From Cognatundibacterium crateris (GTDB taxonomy: Bacteria; Pseudomonadota; Gammaproteobacteria; Burkholderiales; Burkholderiaceae_D), in assembly GCF_010078235.1 (NCBI RefSeq), contig NZ_JAABOS010000003.1:186001-250000 (forward strand): a stretch of 64,000 bases of DNA, written 5' to 3'. A program made the translations under genes and the position numbers. Positions 1 to 7,178 of the stretch are shown here, piece after piece. Positions within the stretch are counted from its first letter, which is position 1; every line of letters starts with the position of its first letter. Below the pieces are notes generated by a model. The model was not told the DNA's origin. It did not search any database and saw only the letters and a program-made list of their open reading frames with translations.

Positions 1-1
1 C

Positions 2-250
2 TGGAAGCGCGGCGACGCCGAGACCCTGGGCAGCATCATGGAAGACATCGCGAATAAAGACGAAGGCTCACGCAAAACCATGAAGGCCTTGCTCGACGAC
101 AGAAACCTGCCCATGGTCGAAAAAATCCTGAGCATGATGGACAGCGGAAAACGCCTGTTCATCGTCGTCGGCGCCGGCCACCTGTCCGGCAAAAACAGCC
201 TGACCGATTTACTGCGGCAACGTGGGGTGCAGGTGAGGCAGATTAAGTAA
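2..250 (+). CDS. TraB/GumN family protein, C-terminal part (truncated by window edge)
   Basis: The open frame enters from the left edge and ends at a TAA. The visible ~82 residues begin WKRGDAE and contain RNLPMVEKILSMMDSGKRLF, followed by the VVGAGHLSGKNSL motif and a final LLRQRGVQVRQIK. This WxRGD / ERN..M / VGAGHL.G..gl..lL...G pattern is the C-terminal signature of the TraB/GumN (PF01963) family. These are often exported or lipid-anchored proteins of uncertain biochemical role, with a proposed metalloprotease-like fold. The N-terminus, including any signal peptide, is outside the window. No partner gene can be inferred on this side. Confidence 0.8.
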   Translation, partial: WKRGDAETLGSIMEDIANKDEGSRKTMKALLDDRNLPMVEKILSMMDSGKRLFIVVGAGHLSGKNSLTDLLRQRGVQVRQIK

Positions 251-381
251 AACGCCACCCGAATTTACTGCCAAGTCTGATTTGTTTATGGTGAAGTGTC
301 TGTCGACGTGTGATTAAAGGTAAGGCTTAGCTGTGACCGACAGCTTGCTAACGCGAGTTGGCTTGAGCTGATGATTCGGAC

Positions 382-552
382 TCACGTCAGCAGGTCAATG
401 CTTTCAGACCACGCGTCGGTATAAATGCCTAAGCTGAGATCCTCAGGCATGGAGTCAGCGAGGATACACTTTAGCGCGTACACCGCATTCTGCACGCGCC
501 TTGCGTTGGCGATTGTGATCGCTCGCACTTGTTTCAAATTGAAAATAAGAAG
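382..552 (-). pseudogene. Small ORF or gene fragment of unknown origin
   Basis: Between the TraB/GumN gene and the first cassette gene, the minus strand holds a 56-codon open frame closed by TGA. It follows an in-frame TAG and has no ATG. Its translation reads like coding sequence, for example VRAITIANARRVQNAVYALK then ILADSMPEDLSLGIYTDAWS, rather than a random frame. Only TTG or GTG could start it, and no Shine-Dalgarno was recognised. It may be the 3' remnant of a decayed gene, or a short gene using GTG. I do not recognise the family. The rest of 251-564 shows nothing I can name. Confidence 0.3.
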
Positions 553-564
553 CTAACATACCAA

Positions 565-1611
565 TCACTTTTTATTCTTCCGGTGTCCCTCATAGAACTG
601 GCGCATTTTTTTCTCTAGCTCAGAGTGGTCTAACTGCCAAAGCCCCAATCGGCCATGCACTAAGTCAAAATGGTGGATGGAGCCTTCTTCAAATTGGGCC
701 CAGTATTCTTTTTTGCCTGCGTAATCAATATTTGGCGGGCCAGAGGATACAGGCATCAGTAAAGCATTTTCGCCTAGCCGATATGCATACGACTGCGGCC
801 CTGTAACGGAAAGAAACTGATCCACTCTCTTGATGGCGGGAATGTAGGCAATGCTTAGGCCTACAGCCATGAGCGTAGACAAGGTAAGGGATTCCCGCGC
901 AGGGACCCTGGCTTTTGTGAGCCACCAGTAAACAGGCAATGCACACAGCATGATCATTTGCATCCCCGGCATTAGTAGCCAAGCTGTTGTCTCAGTCCTT
1001 AACCATTCGTATTTATTGAGGAATTTGCCGTCGATCAGTGCAAATGCCAGCAGCAGGAAGAACGCTGACACAACAACGAGCGAGGCGGGGTTTTTCTCCA
1101 GCGCGAAATCTGACTTGGCAAGGGCTGGCAAACGAAATTCAGCGTTCACCCTCCGGCACATATCTGCCGTTGCTTCGCGCGATTGTAGGGCATTAAAACC
1201 AACATCAGCGGAAAGCATCAGCGGGTTTTCGCTTGATCCAATCGCTATCCAATGCAAGTTTGAACTGGCAATCCCCGTGTTGCCTAGCCACCGTAATCCC
1301 AGGTTGTTTTTCGGATAGATTTTTTCCAGGCGTTCGCCTGAAGGCAATTCTGCGATCAGGCGAACTTCATGCTGCAAGTTGACTAATATTCCCCTGGCTT
1401 CAAATCCAGATAACTTGAACCGCCTGGAGAAGAACGGTGCTCTGGCGACGTAGACGCGACACCAGTCATTTAAACCTTCACGTCCCAAAGCTTCGACAAT
1501 TTGATCCTGTGCCCGCTTGCCGCGCTGTCCTTTTCTGAGGCTTAGCCAAAGTATCGGAATCAAGGTAAGCAAGAAGATTCCTTGAATTGTGGAGAGAGTG
1601 CTCATGTTCAT
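565..1611 (-). CDS. Multi-pass membrane protein of unknown function (cassette unit B)
   Basis: This 348-residue protein is not assigned to a named family. Residues ~8-25 form a hydrophobic N-terminal segment. Residues ~45-165 are a soluble, beta-rich stretch containing CRVYVARAPFFS, RLIAELPSGERL, LHWIAIGSSENPLMLSAD and NALQSREATADMC, which looks like a PH-like fold (inference only). Three or four membrane segments follow at ~178-285. A C-terminal soluble tail carries YWAQFEEGSIHHFDLVHG and a basic end (HRKNKK). It is the paralogue of the gene at 2119-3192. No Shine-Dalgarno precedes the ATG (the bases read ACCATCCT), so expression may depend on translation of the upstream zinc-ribbon gene, which is frameshifted here. 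Confidence 0.8.
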   Translation of the reverse strand: MNMSTLSTIQGIFLLTLIPILWLSLRKGQRGKRAQDQIVEALGREGLNDWCRVYVARAPFFSRRFKLSGFEARGILVNLQHEVRLIAELPSGERLEKIYPKNNLGLRWLGNTGIASSNLHWIAIGSSENPLMLSADVGFNALQSREATADMCRRVNAEFRLPALAKSDFALEKNPASLVVVSAFFLLLAFALIDGKFLNKYEWLRTETTAWLLMPGMQMIMLCALPVYWWLTKARVPARESLTLSTLMAVGLSIAYIPAIKRVDQFLSVTGPQSYAYRLGENALLMPVSSGPPNIDYAGKKEYWAQFEEGSIHHFDLVHGRLGLWQLDHSELEKKMRQFYEGHRKNKK

Positions 1612-1697
1612 AGGATGGTGTGATTTCTAAAAATGGCGAAATCGCCAGGTCAGTCGTAAAGTGAAGTGCAATGGGTGATTTTCTGGTGCTTAAACTG

Positions 1698-2028
1698 TTA
1701 AGTCTCGGTCTTAGCACTGTCATAGCGATATCCCAAAATCAGCCACGGTAATTGAAGATTGCTGCAAACAAAAAGAACAGTGTTGGAATCCATGCTTAAA
1801 CCAGAAATTGTCGTAAAGAGGTCTGGAATTACCTCATCGCTGTAGCAGCTATGGATCATGACACCCAGCCATCCGGCAAACCCGGGAATGAGTGACATAA
1901 CAGGCAGTCTGACGCTCAGAGAAGTACGGCAAACGGACATTTACCATAAGCTTTGGCGCGACCAATACGTACTTGGATGTGCCGGTCATTCAGTCTTTTT
2001 TACATTGAGGGCAAATCCAATAGGCCAC
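1698..2028 (-). pseudogene. Frameshifted zinc-ribbon small membrane protein gene (cassette unit B)
   Basis: No single frame covers this gene, but frame-shifting restores it. From a GTG at 2028, preceded by AAGG at good distance, the frame reads VAYWICPQCKKD and hits TGA. Adding one A to the A6 run (forward T6 at 1996-2001) gives CPQCKKRLNDRHIQVRIGRA and then GKCPF. Adding one T to the next TTT run gives CPFCRTSLSVRLPVMSLIPG and a hydrophobic C-terminal part to TAA at 1698. With both bases restored the length is exactly 111 codons. The paired CPxC...CPFC zinc ribbon and two hydrophobic stretches match the intact 114-residue protein of unit A at 3326-3670. Either the gene is dead, or both homopolymers carry sequencing deletions. 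Confidence 0.7.
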
Positions 2029-2063
2029 TAAGAACCTTCACTTGTACGCAATTGCAAAAACTG

Positions 2064-2095
2064 ACATTAACATAACGATGCATGTATGGCAATAA
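2064..2095 (-). promoter_or_regulatory. Shared promoter-like motif, copy 1
   Basis: On the minus strand it reads TTATTG, 15 nt, TATGTTAATGT, ending 36 nt before the GTG of the zinc-ribbon pseudogene. Two more copies with the same 15-nt spacing occur at 3706-3737 and 4149-4180. It is inferred to be a promoter or operator-promoter. The 15-nt spacing is short for a sigma-70 TATGTT box; reading TGTTAA as the -10 would give 17. Confidence 0.6.
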
Positions 2096-2118
2096 AGCAG
2101 CAAATGCCACATAAAGAC

Positions 2119-3192
2119 TTAATTATGTAGACCATTCTTTTCCTTGCGGCGCTCTTCATAGAACTGGCGCATTTTTTTGTCTGGTTCAGAGTGGTCAAAT
2201 TGCCAGAGCCCCAGTGGTCCATGCACCAGGTCAAAATGGTGGATGGAGCCTTCATTAAACTGGGCCCAGTATTCTTTTCTGCCCGGGTAATCAATCGTCG
2301 GCGGGCCAGAGGACAGGGGTTCCAGTGACGCGTTTTTCCCAAGCCGATAAGCGAACGATTGGAAGCCAGTATCAGAAAGAAGCTGATCTATTCTCTTGAT
2401 CGCTGGAACGTAAGCGAGGCAGAGGGCTATGCTTACCAGCACTGATAAGGTCATTGATTCTTTCACCGGAACTTTGGCTCTTGCGAGCAAGCGGTAAACT
2501 GGAAATACACAAAGCATGAGTGCCGGTAAGCCGAAAATCGGGAACCCAAATTGCATTGTAGCGGTCGCCAACAACTTGTATTTGTTAAGGGATATTCCAT
2601 CAACAAGTGCAAATGTCAGCAGCAGGAAAAACGCTAAAACAACCGTCAGTGAGACGAGATTTTTATCTAATGCGAATTCTGATCTGGCGTTGTCGGGTAA
2701 GCGAAAGTCTGTGTCAATTCTCAGGCACATATCCGCTGTCGCCTCGCTCGACTGTAAGGCATTAAAAGCGGTATCAGCGGAAAGCATCAGTTTGTCTTCA
2801 TCTGATCCAATCGCTATCCAGGCTAAGCTCGAACTGGCAGGCCACTTCTTGCCTATCCAGCGTAGCCTCAGATTCTCTTTCGGATAGGTTTTGTCCAGGC
2901 GTTCACCCGACGGTAATTCTGCGATCAGGCGAAGCTGATCCTGCAAGTTGACTAATACGCCCCTGGCTTCGAATTCAATCAAGGTATGCGATTTTGAGAA
3001 GTGCGATGCTCTTGCGACGTAGACGCGACACCAGTTATCTACGCCATCACGTACTAAAGAATCGACAAGTCGATCCTGCGTCTGTTTAGTGAGCTTTGCT
3101 TTTCTTATACTGACCCAGTGCTTTAGTAAGAGCGGCGCAATCAGTATCAGCGCGAATATGCCATGATCAAAGCTGAAGTCGGAGATGTTCAT
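2119..3192 (-). CDS. Multi-pass membrane protein of unknown function (cassette unit A)
   Basis: This 357-residue protein is the paralogue of the 348-residue protein at 565-1611. Both have the same order: an N-terminal membrane segment (~10-26), a soluble block with CRVYVARASHFS, RLIAELPSGERLDKTYPKEN, LAWIAIGSDEDKLMLSAD and NALQSSEATADMC, then membrane segments in ~180-290. The C-terminal tail has YWAQFNEGSIHHFDLVHG and a basic end. The soluble part may be PH-like (inference). No Shine-Dalgarno is seen before the ATG (CAGCCTCCT). The gene lies 133 bp downstream of the intact zinc-ribbon gene and probably shares its transcript. No enzymatic motif was recognised. Confidence 0.8.
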   Translation of the reverse strand: MNISDFSFDHGIFALILIAPLLLKHWVSIRKAKLTKQTQDRLVDSLVRDGVDNWCRVYVARASHFSKSHTLIEFEARGVLVNLQDQLRLIAELPSGERLDKTYPKENLRLRWIGKKWPASSSLAWIAIGSDEDKLMLSADTAFNALQSSEATADMCLRIDTDFRLPDNARSEFALDKNLVSLTVVLAFFLLLTFALVDGISLNKYKLLATATMQFGFPIFGLPALMLCVFPVYRLLARAKVPVKESMTLSVLVSIALCLAYVPAIKRIDQLLSDTGFQSFAYRLGKNASLEPLSSGPPTIDYPGRKEYWAQFNEGSIHHFDLVHGPLGLWQFDHSEPDKKMRQFYEERRKEKNGLHN

Positions 3193-3325
3193 AGGAGGCT
3201 GTGATGTTCAAACTTGGGCTGGTGCTGATTGTTGACATGGCGAGATGGCGCACTCGCGAACTCGCCGTCCAACTGCGCTGGTGCGCAGGTCAAACAACAT
3301 CATGGCGCTCAGACCGGTTGCCACG

Positions 3326-3670
3326 TCAGGAATCTGACTTTTCATAGTGAATCATCGCTTTAGCGCACCATAGCGTCGCAAAGGTAGCGATTACTGGACA
3401 GCCCACTGCAATAAGCTCGAAACCAAGCGTCAGTGTCACCGGCTTGGGCAATGAAACTGCCAGCAATATACCGCTAGGAAGCGAAATAAGTGTGCCAAAG
3501 AAAAGGATGGTTCGGCTTAGTAAGCGCCTTCGCGGCCTGACCGCACCGTCACAGAAAGGGCATAGTGGCTGTGACAGAACAGGCGGAGACCAAGCTACCC
3601 CTGCCCGCAGTACTTTTCTGCGTACATCCACAAAATTGAGAGATCTTTGACAGTGCGGGCAGCAAGACAT
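3326..3670 (-). CDS. Zinc-ribbon small membrane protein (cassette unit A, intact)
   Basis: This 114-residue protein starts MSCCPHCQRSLNF and has a second knuckle, LCPFCDGAVRPRRR (~residue 40). That gives a four-cysteine zinc ribbon, followed by a basic patch and two hydrophobic segments (~55-75 and ~80-100), ending HYEKSDS. The ATG at 3670 is preferred over the TTG one codon upstream because AGGA sits about 7 nt before it. The gene begins 36 nt downstream of copy 2 of the shared promoter motif and is followed by the unit A membrane protein. Function is unknown. The layout (cytoplasmic zinc ribbon on a membrane hairpin) suggests a membrane-tethered sensing or scaffold role, which is inference. 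Confidence 0.75.
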   Translation of the reverse strand: MSCCPHCQRSLNFVDVRRKVLRAGVAWSPPVLSQPLCPFCDGAVRPRRRLLSRTILFFGTLISLPSGILLAVSLPKPVTLTLGFELIAVGCPVIATFATLWCAKAMIHYEKSDS

Positions 3671-3705
3671 CAAGAATCCTGACTTGATTTACGAAGAGAA
3701 AACTG

Positions 3706-3737
3706 ACATTAGCATAATGATGCCTATGGCACAACAA
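3706..3737 (-). promoter_or_regulatory. Shared promoter-like motif, copy 2
   Basis: On the minus strand it reads TTGTTG, 15 nt, TATGCTAATGT. It sits 36 nt upstream of the intact zinc-ribbon gene, the same distance as copy 1 from its gene. This conserved placement in a duplicated cassette makes it the likely promoter of unit A. Confidence 0.6.
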
Positions 3738-3846
3738 AACGCCTGTCGTTTCCACTGCCGCATAGATCAAATGTTTGTATGCAGGCTTTTACTTCATGCA
3801 CTTGTCTGATTCTGTGCGTCCTGAACAACGCACAGTTTGTTGATGT

Positions 3847-4095
3847 TTAAGCGCTTGCTTTTTTGGTGAATTCTTTTAAGTAGCCAACGACGATGCCGAC
3901 GGTGATCAGGATGGCGCCTATGCCTGCTGAGATGGCGTACCAAAGGATGGATGGTTCAGGTGGATTGACTGTGGTATTGGTGGCTGCGATCACTGCGACC
4001 AGATTGGTGAATTCATGATTGTTGTACATATTGCCCAATACCGGCAACGCGACCAGCAATACACCAAAACTCAACAGGGAAATAGCAAACTTCAT
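3847..4095 (-). CDS. Small two-pass membrane protein of unknown function
   Basis: The predicted 82-residue protein starts MKFAISLLSFGVLLVALPVL (first membrane segment or signal anchor). A polar stretch rich in N and T follows, then a second membrane segment, WYAISAGIGAILITVGIVVG, and a basic tail YLKEFTKKASA. A GTG four codons upstream (4107) is possible, but the ATG fits better with GGAG upstream. Copy 3 of the shared promoter motif lies about 50 nt ahead, so it is probably co-regulated with the zinc-ribbon cassettes. No family was recognised. Confidence 0.65.
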   Translation of the reverse strand: MKFAISLLSFGVLLVALPVLGNMYNNHEFTNLVAVIAATNTTVNPPEPSILWYAISAGIGAILITVGIVVGYLKEFTKKASA

Positions 4096-4148
4096 CTCTA
4101 TGGTCACTCCAGAAAAAACGACTATGGCGGATACGAATTAAGCTGGCA

Positions 4149-4180
4149 ACATTAACATAATGATGTAAATGATACAACTA
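4149..4180 (-). promoter_or_regulatory. Shared promoter-like motif, copy 3
   Basis: On the minus strand it reads TAGTTG, 15 nt, TATGTTAATGT, ahead of the two-pass small membrane protein gene. The TATGTTAATGT core is identical to copy 1 and differs at one base from copy 2. The rest of 4181-4393 holds no supported gene. Confidence 0.55.
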
Positions 4181-4393
4181 CATTCACCTCATCATCATTC
4201 CTAAGCTGACGGGAGTTGGTACGGCCAGTCGTGTGTTTGCCACTGCGATGTGATCACTAAGTAAGCTGTCTGCACAAGAAAAATTACCTGGCGTTTCATG
4301 GCAAAAGGACGTGTGCGCAGTCAAGCGCATAATCACTGTAATGCAATTAAAAGCGATTATGCAGTTTCCGTATCGGGTGCTAGGTGTAAGACT

Positions 4394-4774
4394 TTACACA
4401 ATTTTGCAGTGGATGAGCTCATCTTCATCAAATCCATACACAGCACAAAGCCGGTGGTAGCCATCAGCGATGATGACCTTGGCATTCACTTCATCTCTGA
4501 CCAATAACAAAGGAGACAGGCTGTTGCCTTTCCTGATCTTTTTTCTGTCTTTTTCTACATGCGAATTACTGACACCGAGCAAAGATAATTGTGAGGCTCT
4601 GAAAATATCTTTAGCCTTAAATTTGACGATAGCGGCATCTCTCAGTTTCGCAACCAATTCACTGACCTTGTCATCAGCGTAGATGATGCTGAGGTAAGAC
4701 TCTGCAGCCGGGTAGTCATGTTCTTCCACTTCACTGAGCCACTGGATTTGCACAGTAGTCTGGGATTTGGGCAT
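4394..4774 (-). CDS. ParB/Srx-like domain protein, function unknown
   Basis: The 126-residue protein starts MPKSQTTVQIQWLSEVEEHD. The ATG at 4774 is preceded by CGGAGA at 7 nt, so the longer frame upstream to 4912 is rejected. Residues ~45-126 contain FKAKDIFRASQLSLLGVS, GNSLSPLLLVRD and VIIADGYHRLCAVYGFDED followed by LIHCKIV. The ADGYHR element recalls the G-[HN]-x-R signature of ParB/sulfiredoxin-like nuclease folds, although ParB partners are absent. It is probably a stand-alone conserved protein of Burkholderiales (inference). It sits alone, 158 bp downstream of sodC on the same strand. Confidence 0.7.
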   Translation of the reverse strand: MPKSQTTVQIQWLSEVEEHDYPAAESYLSIIYADDKVSELVAKLRDAAIVKFKAKDIFRASQLSLLGVSNSHVEKDRKKIRKGNSLSPLLLVRDEVNAKVIIADGYHRLCAVYGFDEDELIHCKIV

Positions 4775-4932
4775 AAAAGTTCTCCGTAATAGCAGGTGGT
4801 CAGTGCGCCTGAACCAGCACCAGACTGCGCTGTTGAGTGCATCACAGCCGTAGCCGGGTGACTTGAAGCAGGATACAGGCCCTTGCCATCGTTGGCTGCG
4901 GCCTGCACGCAATGCCGAGTCTTAGCACTGAC

Positions 4933-5451
4933 TTACTTCACGATGCCGCAAGCGACGCGTGCGCCGCCACCGCCCAATGGTGCCGGATGATCAGAATGGT
5001 TGTCACCACCGGCATGTACCATGACGGAGCGCCCGGCCAGATCGGCGAGTTTCAGGCGCGGTGCCAGTACTGGCTGTGTTGCATTGCCAGCGGCATCGAC
5101 GAATAGGGGCGGCAGATCGCCCAAATGCCCGTCGCCCCAAGGCTCGCCGTGCTTATTGCTGCCTGCCGGGTCCAGATGGCCGCCGGCGCCGAGTGCAGGA
5201 ACCAGCTTGCCGTCTTTTTCTTTGGTATCGCAGTTAGGATTTTGATGGATATGAAAACCATGCAGGCCAGGCGCGAGTCCCCGCAATGCAGGCGTCAACA
5301 CCAGCCCGTACTTGGTATCGACCGCAGAGATACTGCCTATGGCGGCGCCTGCTCCTTTTTCATCGACGATATTCAGGTTGATGTCTGTACTCGCGTTGAC
5401 GCTGGCAGCAGCGACTGAAAGTAAGGCGATGAGAGAAAGTTGTAATTTCAT
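4933..5451 (-). CDS. sodC: Superoxide dismutase [Cu-Zn], periplasmic
   Basis: The enzyme dismutates superoxide in the periplasm to oxygen and hydrogen peroxide. The 172-residue protein has a signal peptide ([20 protein letters not shown]). Copper and zinc ligands are visible in [30 protein letters not shown] (including the conserved bacterial GDG/H cluster) and [12 protein letters not shown]. The disulfide cysteines are at NPNC and RVACG near the C-terminus. The length matches bacterial SodC. A GGAGA Shine-Dalgarno lies 6 nt before the ATG. It appears monocistronic. Confidence 0.95.
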   Translation of the reverse strand: MKLQLSLIALLSVAAASVNASTDINLNIVDEKGAGAAIGSISAVDTKYGLVLTPALRGLAPGLHGFHIHQNPNCDTKEKDGKLVPALGAGGHLDPAGSNKHGEPWGDGHLGDLPPLFVDAAGNATQPVLAPRLKLADLAGRSVMVHAGGDNHSDHPAPLGGGGARVACGIVK

Positions 5452-5611
5452 GTTGACTCTCCATTGAGGTAACTACAAAGTTTTCTGGGTACCCGGAAGT
5501 CACGGACACTATCCTCAGCGTCATGAAACCTGGCAGCAGCTTGCATGATAGTGAAATATACGAAACTGCGCAGTGTATACCTACAACACGGGTAAAAAGT
5601 CTGATCCCGGC

Positions 5612-5746
5612 TCAAGTGGTAGTGCCGTAGCTAGCTATGCAGTCCAGCCTTACCCCAAGCATGCCGTCATCCATTACAATCTGCGTCCCGGCGGAGTAAC
5701 TGGCTCCGCTGAGGATGGCTAGTCCCTCAACGACCGCGCGCCGGTC
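5612..5746 (-). pseudogene. Remnant of a short-chain dehydrogenase/reductase (SDR) gene, C-terminus only
   Basis: In the sodC upstream spacer the minus strand encodes DRRAVVEGLAILSGASYSAG followed by TQIVMDDGML and a short tail ending in TGA. It is directly preceded by an in-frame stop with no start. This resembles the C-terminal SDR pattern (PEEvA..v.fLaS..asyitG..i.vDGGml). It is therefore a decayed 3' end of an SDR gene, probably left by deletion of the rest. Identification is by eye on a short piece. Confidence 0.45.
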
Positions 5747-5766
5747 TTATTTGCAAAGTAGATGGA

Positions 5767-6165
5767 ATGAAAACGGAAGTGAAGCGCTATCCTGACCTGC
5801 CCTGGGTCGTGTTGGAAGATATCCATGAGGCGGAAGCCTGGCTGGATTTGTATAACCGTGAACTGCAGCAGCTGATACCAGCGCAGCAGCAGTCGCAGGG
5901 GCAGGGGGTATGTTTTACTTTATTGCATGGTGGTGAGCTGTATCTGCACACCAATAGCGATGGCGATATCCTGCTCGACGTCTTGCCGGAAGCAGCCTGG
6001 GCGGTGCCGGTACTGAGCGCCATCACTGGCGTGCAGCCGCCACGCGGCCAGGTCTGGCTGATTGCAGCGGAACATTTACTGCCGCTGGTGCTGGGTTTGA
6101 ATAGTCTGATAGCAAGCACCCGTCTGGTGTTGCAGCATGATTTTGGCATCCGCCGTCAGGCCTGA
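5767..6165 (+). CDS. Hypothetical protein
   Basis: This 132-residue soluble protein begins MKTEVKRYPDLPWVVLEDIH and ends FGIRRQA. It has no signal peptide or membrane segment and no motif I recognise. Trp residues recur (PWVV, EAWLD, AAWAV, VWLI) in an alternating hydrophobic/acidic sequence. Codon use resembles its neighbours and the frame is clean, so it looks genuine. No strong Shine-Dalgarno precedes the ATG (AAAGTAGATGGA). It is flanked by the SDR remnant and by a convergent solute-binding protein gene. Confidence 0.6.
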   Translation: MKTEVKRYPDLPWVVLEDIHEAEAWLDLYNRELQQLIPAQQQSQGQGVCFTLLHGGELYLHTNSDGDILLDVLPEAAWAVPVLSAITGVQPPRGQVWLIAAEHLLPLVLGLNSLIASTRLVLQHDFGIRRQA

Positions 6166-6192
6166 GCTGGCTTGCCTAAGGCTGAACGCGCC

Positions 6193-6999
6193 TCACTGGC
6201 TGAACATTTTCTGGAATGCGTCGCTTTGCCTGAGCTTCATCAGGGCCGCATCCAGTTTGTGTAAGCGACCCTGATTGATGTCATTGCGTATCGCAAAATG
6301 GATATCCACACTCGAGATAGCCTTGGGCTGGACGCAGAACAATTTTCCGGACTGGCTGGCCTGACCTTGAATTTCTGAGAAATAATAGTGATTCAGGCTG
6401 GATTCCAGCGCAATTGGATGTAGATAGCTGTAGTGAAAAAAGCCATCCATGCGGCCTTGTAGTAACTTGGTCATGCGTCCAGACAGGCGGCTGGTATCCT
6501 GCTCGACCTCAAACAGCTTGCCCATTTGCTGGTCCACGGCTTCGCCATAACTGGTGCCACGCACCACACCGATGCGTTTGCTTTTTAAATCCTGCAGGGT
6601 TTCGTAGCGAAAGCTGCTTTGACAGCGCGTGACCAGATGCACCCGTTCGGTATAGACCACTTGGGAAAAGTCCAGTTTGCTACGTCTTTCTGTGGTGGGA
6701 GAGATCCCGAATATCATGCCCTCACCCTGATAAGCTTTTTCCAGCGCACGTTTCCAGGGATAGCGTTGTACGATCAGTTGTACCTGCATCTCTTTGCTCA
6801 GACTGCGGAACAGCTGGATATTTTGCTCGGACAGAGGGATGACTTTGCCATACGCATCGGTTTCTTCGCTGACCAGTAAAGTCAGAAATTCCGCAGGGCT
6901 GCCGGCCCGGCTGATCTGGGATGTCAGAGCAAGGCTGCAGACCAGGCTCCAGTACAAGAGGCGGCGTAATGCCGGAACATATCTGAAAATAGACATCAT
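6193..6999 (-). CDS. Periplasmic solute-binding protein, SBP_bac_3-like
   Basis: The ~268-residue protein has an N-terminal signal peptide (LLYWSLVCSLALTSQISRAG). A type-II binding-protein fold follows, with VSEETDAYGKVIPLSEQN, a YPWKRALEKAYQGE element, LKSKRIGVVRGTSYGEAVDQ and QGRMDGFFHYSYLH. This is the LPWxRA...l..rIgvvrGtsy pattern of the short orphan amino-acid-type SBPs. No permease or ATPase gene is nearby. Two ATG codons (6999, 6996) follow a TTG, and none has a clear Shine-Dalgarno. It is one of four such proteins in the window. The ligand cannot be told. Confidence 0.8.
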   Translation of the reverse strand: MMSIFRYVPALRRLLYWSLVCSLALTSQISRAGSPAEFLTLLVSEETDAYGKVIPLSEQNIQLFRSLSKEMQVQLIVQRYPWKRALEKAYQGEGMIFGISPTTERRSKLDFSQVVYTERVHLVTRCQSSFRYETLQDLKSKRIGVVRGTSYGEAVDQQMGKLFEVEQDTSRLSGRMTKLLQGRMDGFFHYSYLHPIALESSLNHYYFSEIQGQASQSGKLFCVQPKAISSVDIHFAIRNDINQGRLHKLDAALMKLRQSDAFQKMFSQ

Positions 7000-7178
7000 C
7001 AAAAGTAGGCAAGAATTTGACTACCCACACTGGGCCGGCGACCAGTATGGAAAAAAGTCAGCTTTTTACATCTTAGCTGACTTTTTTCTGTGAATTCAGA
7101 TTTCTTCCTCTACTTTTGACAGTATGTTGCATATGGTTAATATCGAAATGGCAGCATACACAGTGTGACAGCGATTGA

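Larger units (their letters stand above)
565..3737 (-). repeat. Tandem duplication of a two-gene cassette
   Basis: Two consecutive minus-strand units have the same architecture. Unit A spans 3737-2119 and unit B spans 2095-565. Each contains, in transcription order, a TTG-like/TATGYT promoter motif, a zinc-ribbon small membrane protein gene, a gap of about 90-130 bp and a ~350-codon membrane protein gene. The large proteins are clearly homologous (about two-thirds identical by eye). The small proteins share the leading CPxC...CPFC layout after frame correction. This is seen in the sequence; the duplication event is inferred. Unit B has decayed in its small gene. Confidence 0.75.

Noticed and set aside
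4298-4507. 69-codon plus-strand ORF starting MAKGRVRSQ
   Set aside because: Its second half overlaps the 3' end of the ParB-like gene in antisense and it has no ribosome-binding site or family similarity I can recognise.
3326-4774. Toxin-antitoxin or phage-defence operon
   Set aside because: Small membrane proteins and a ParB/Srx-like protein look suggestive, but no toxin or nuclease motif was found, the genes have separate promoters and gaps, and no integrase or defence gene is nearby.
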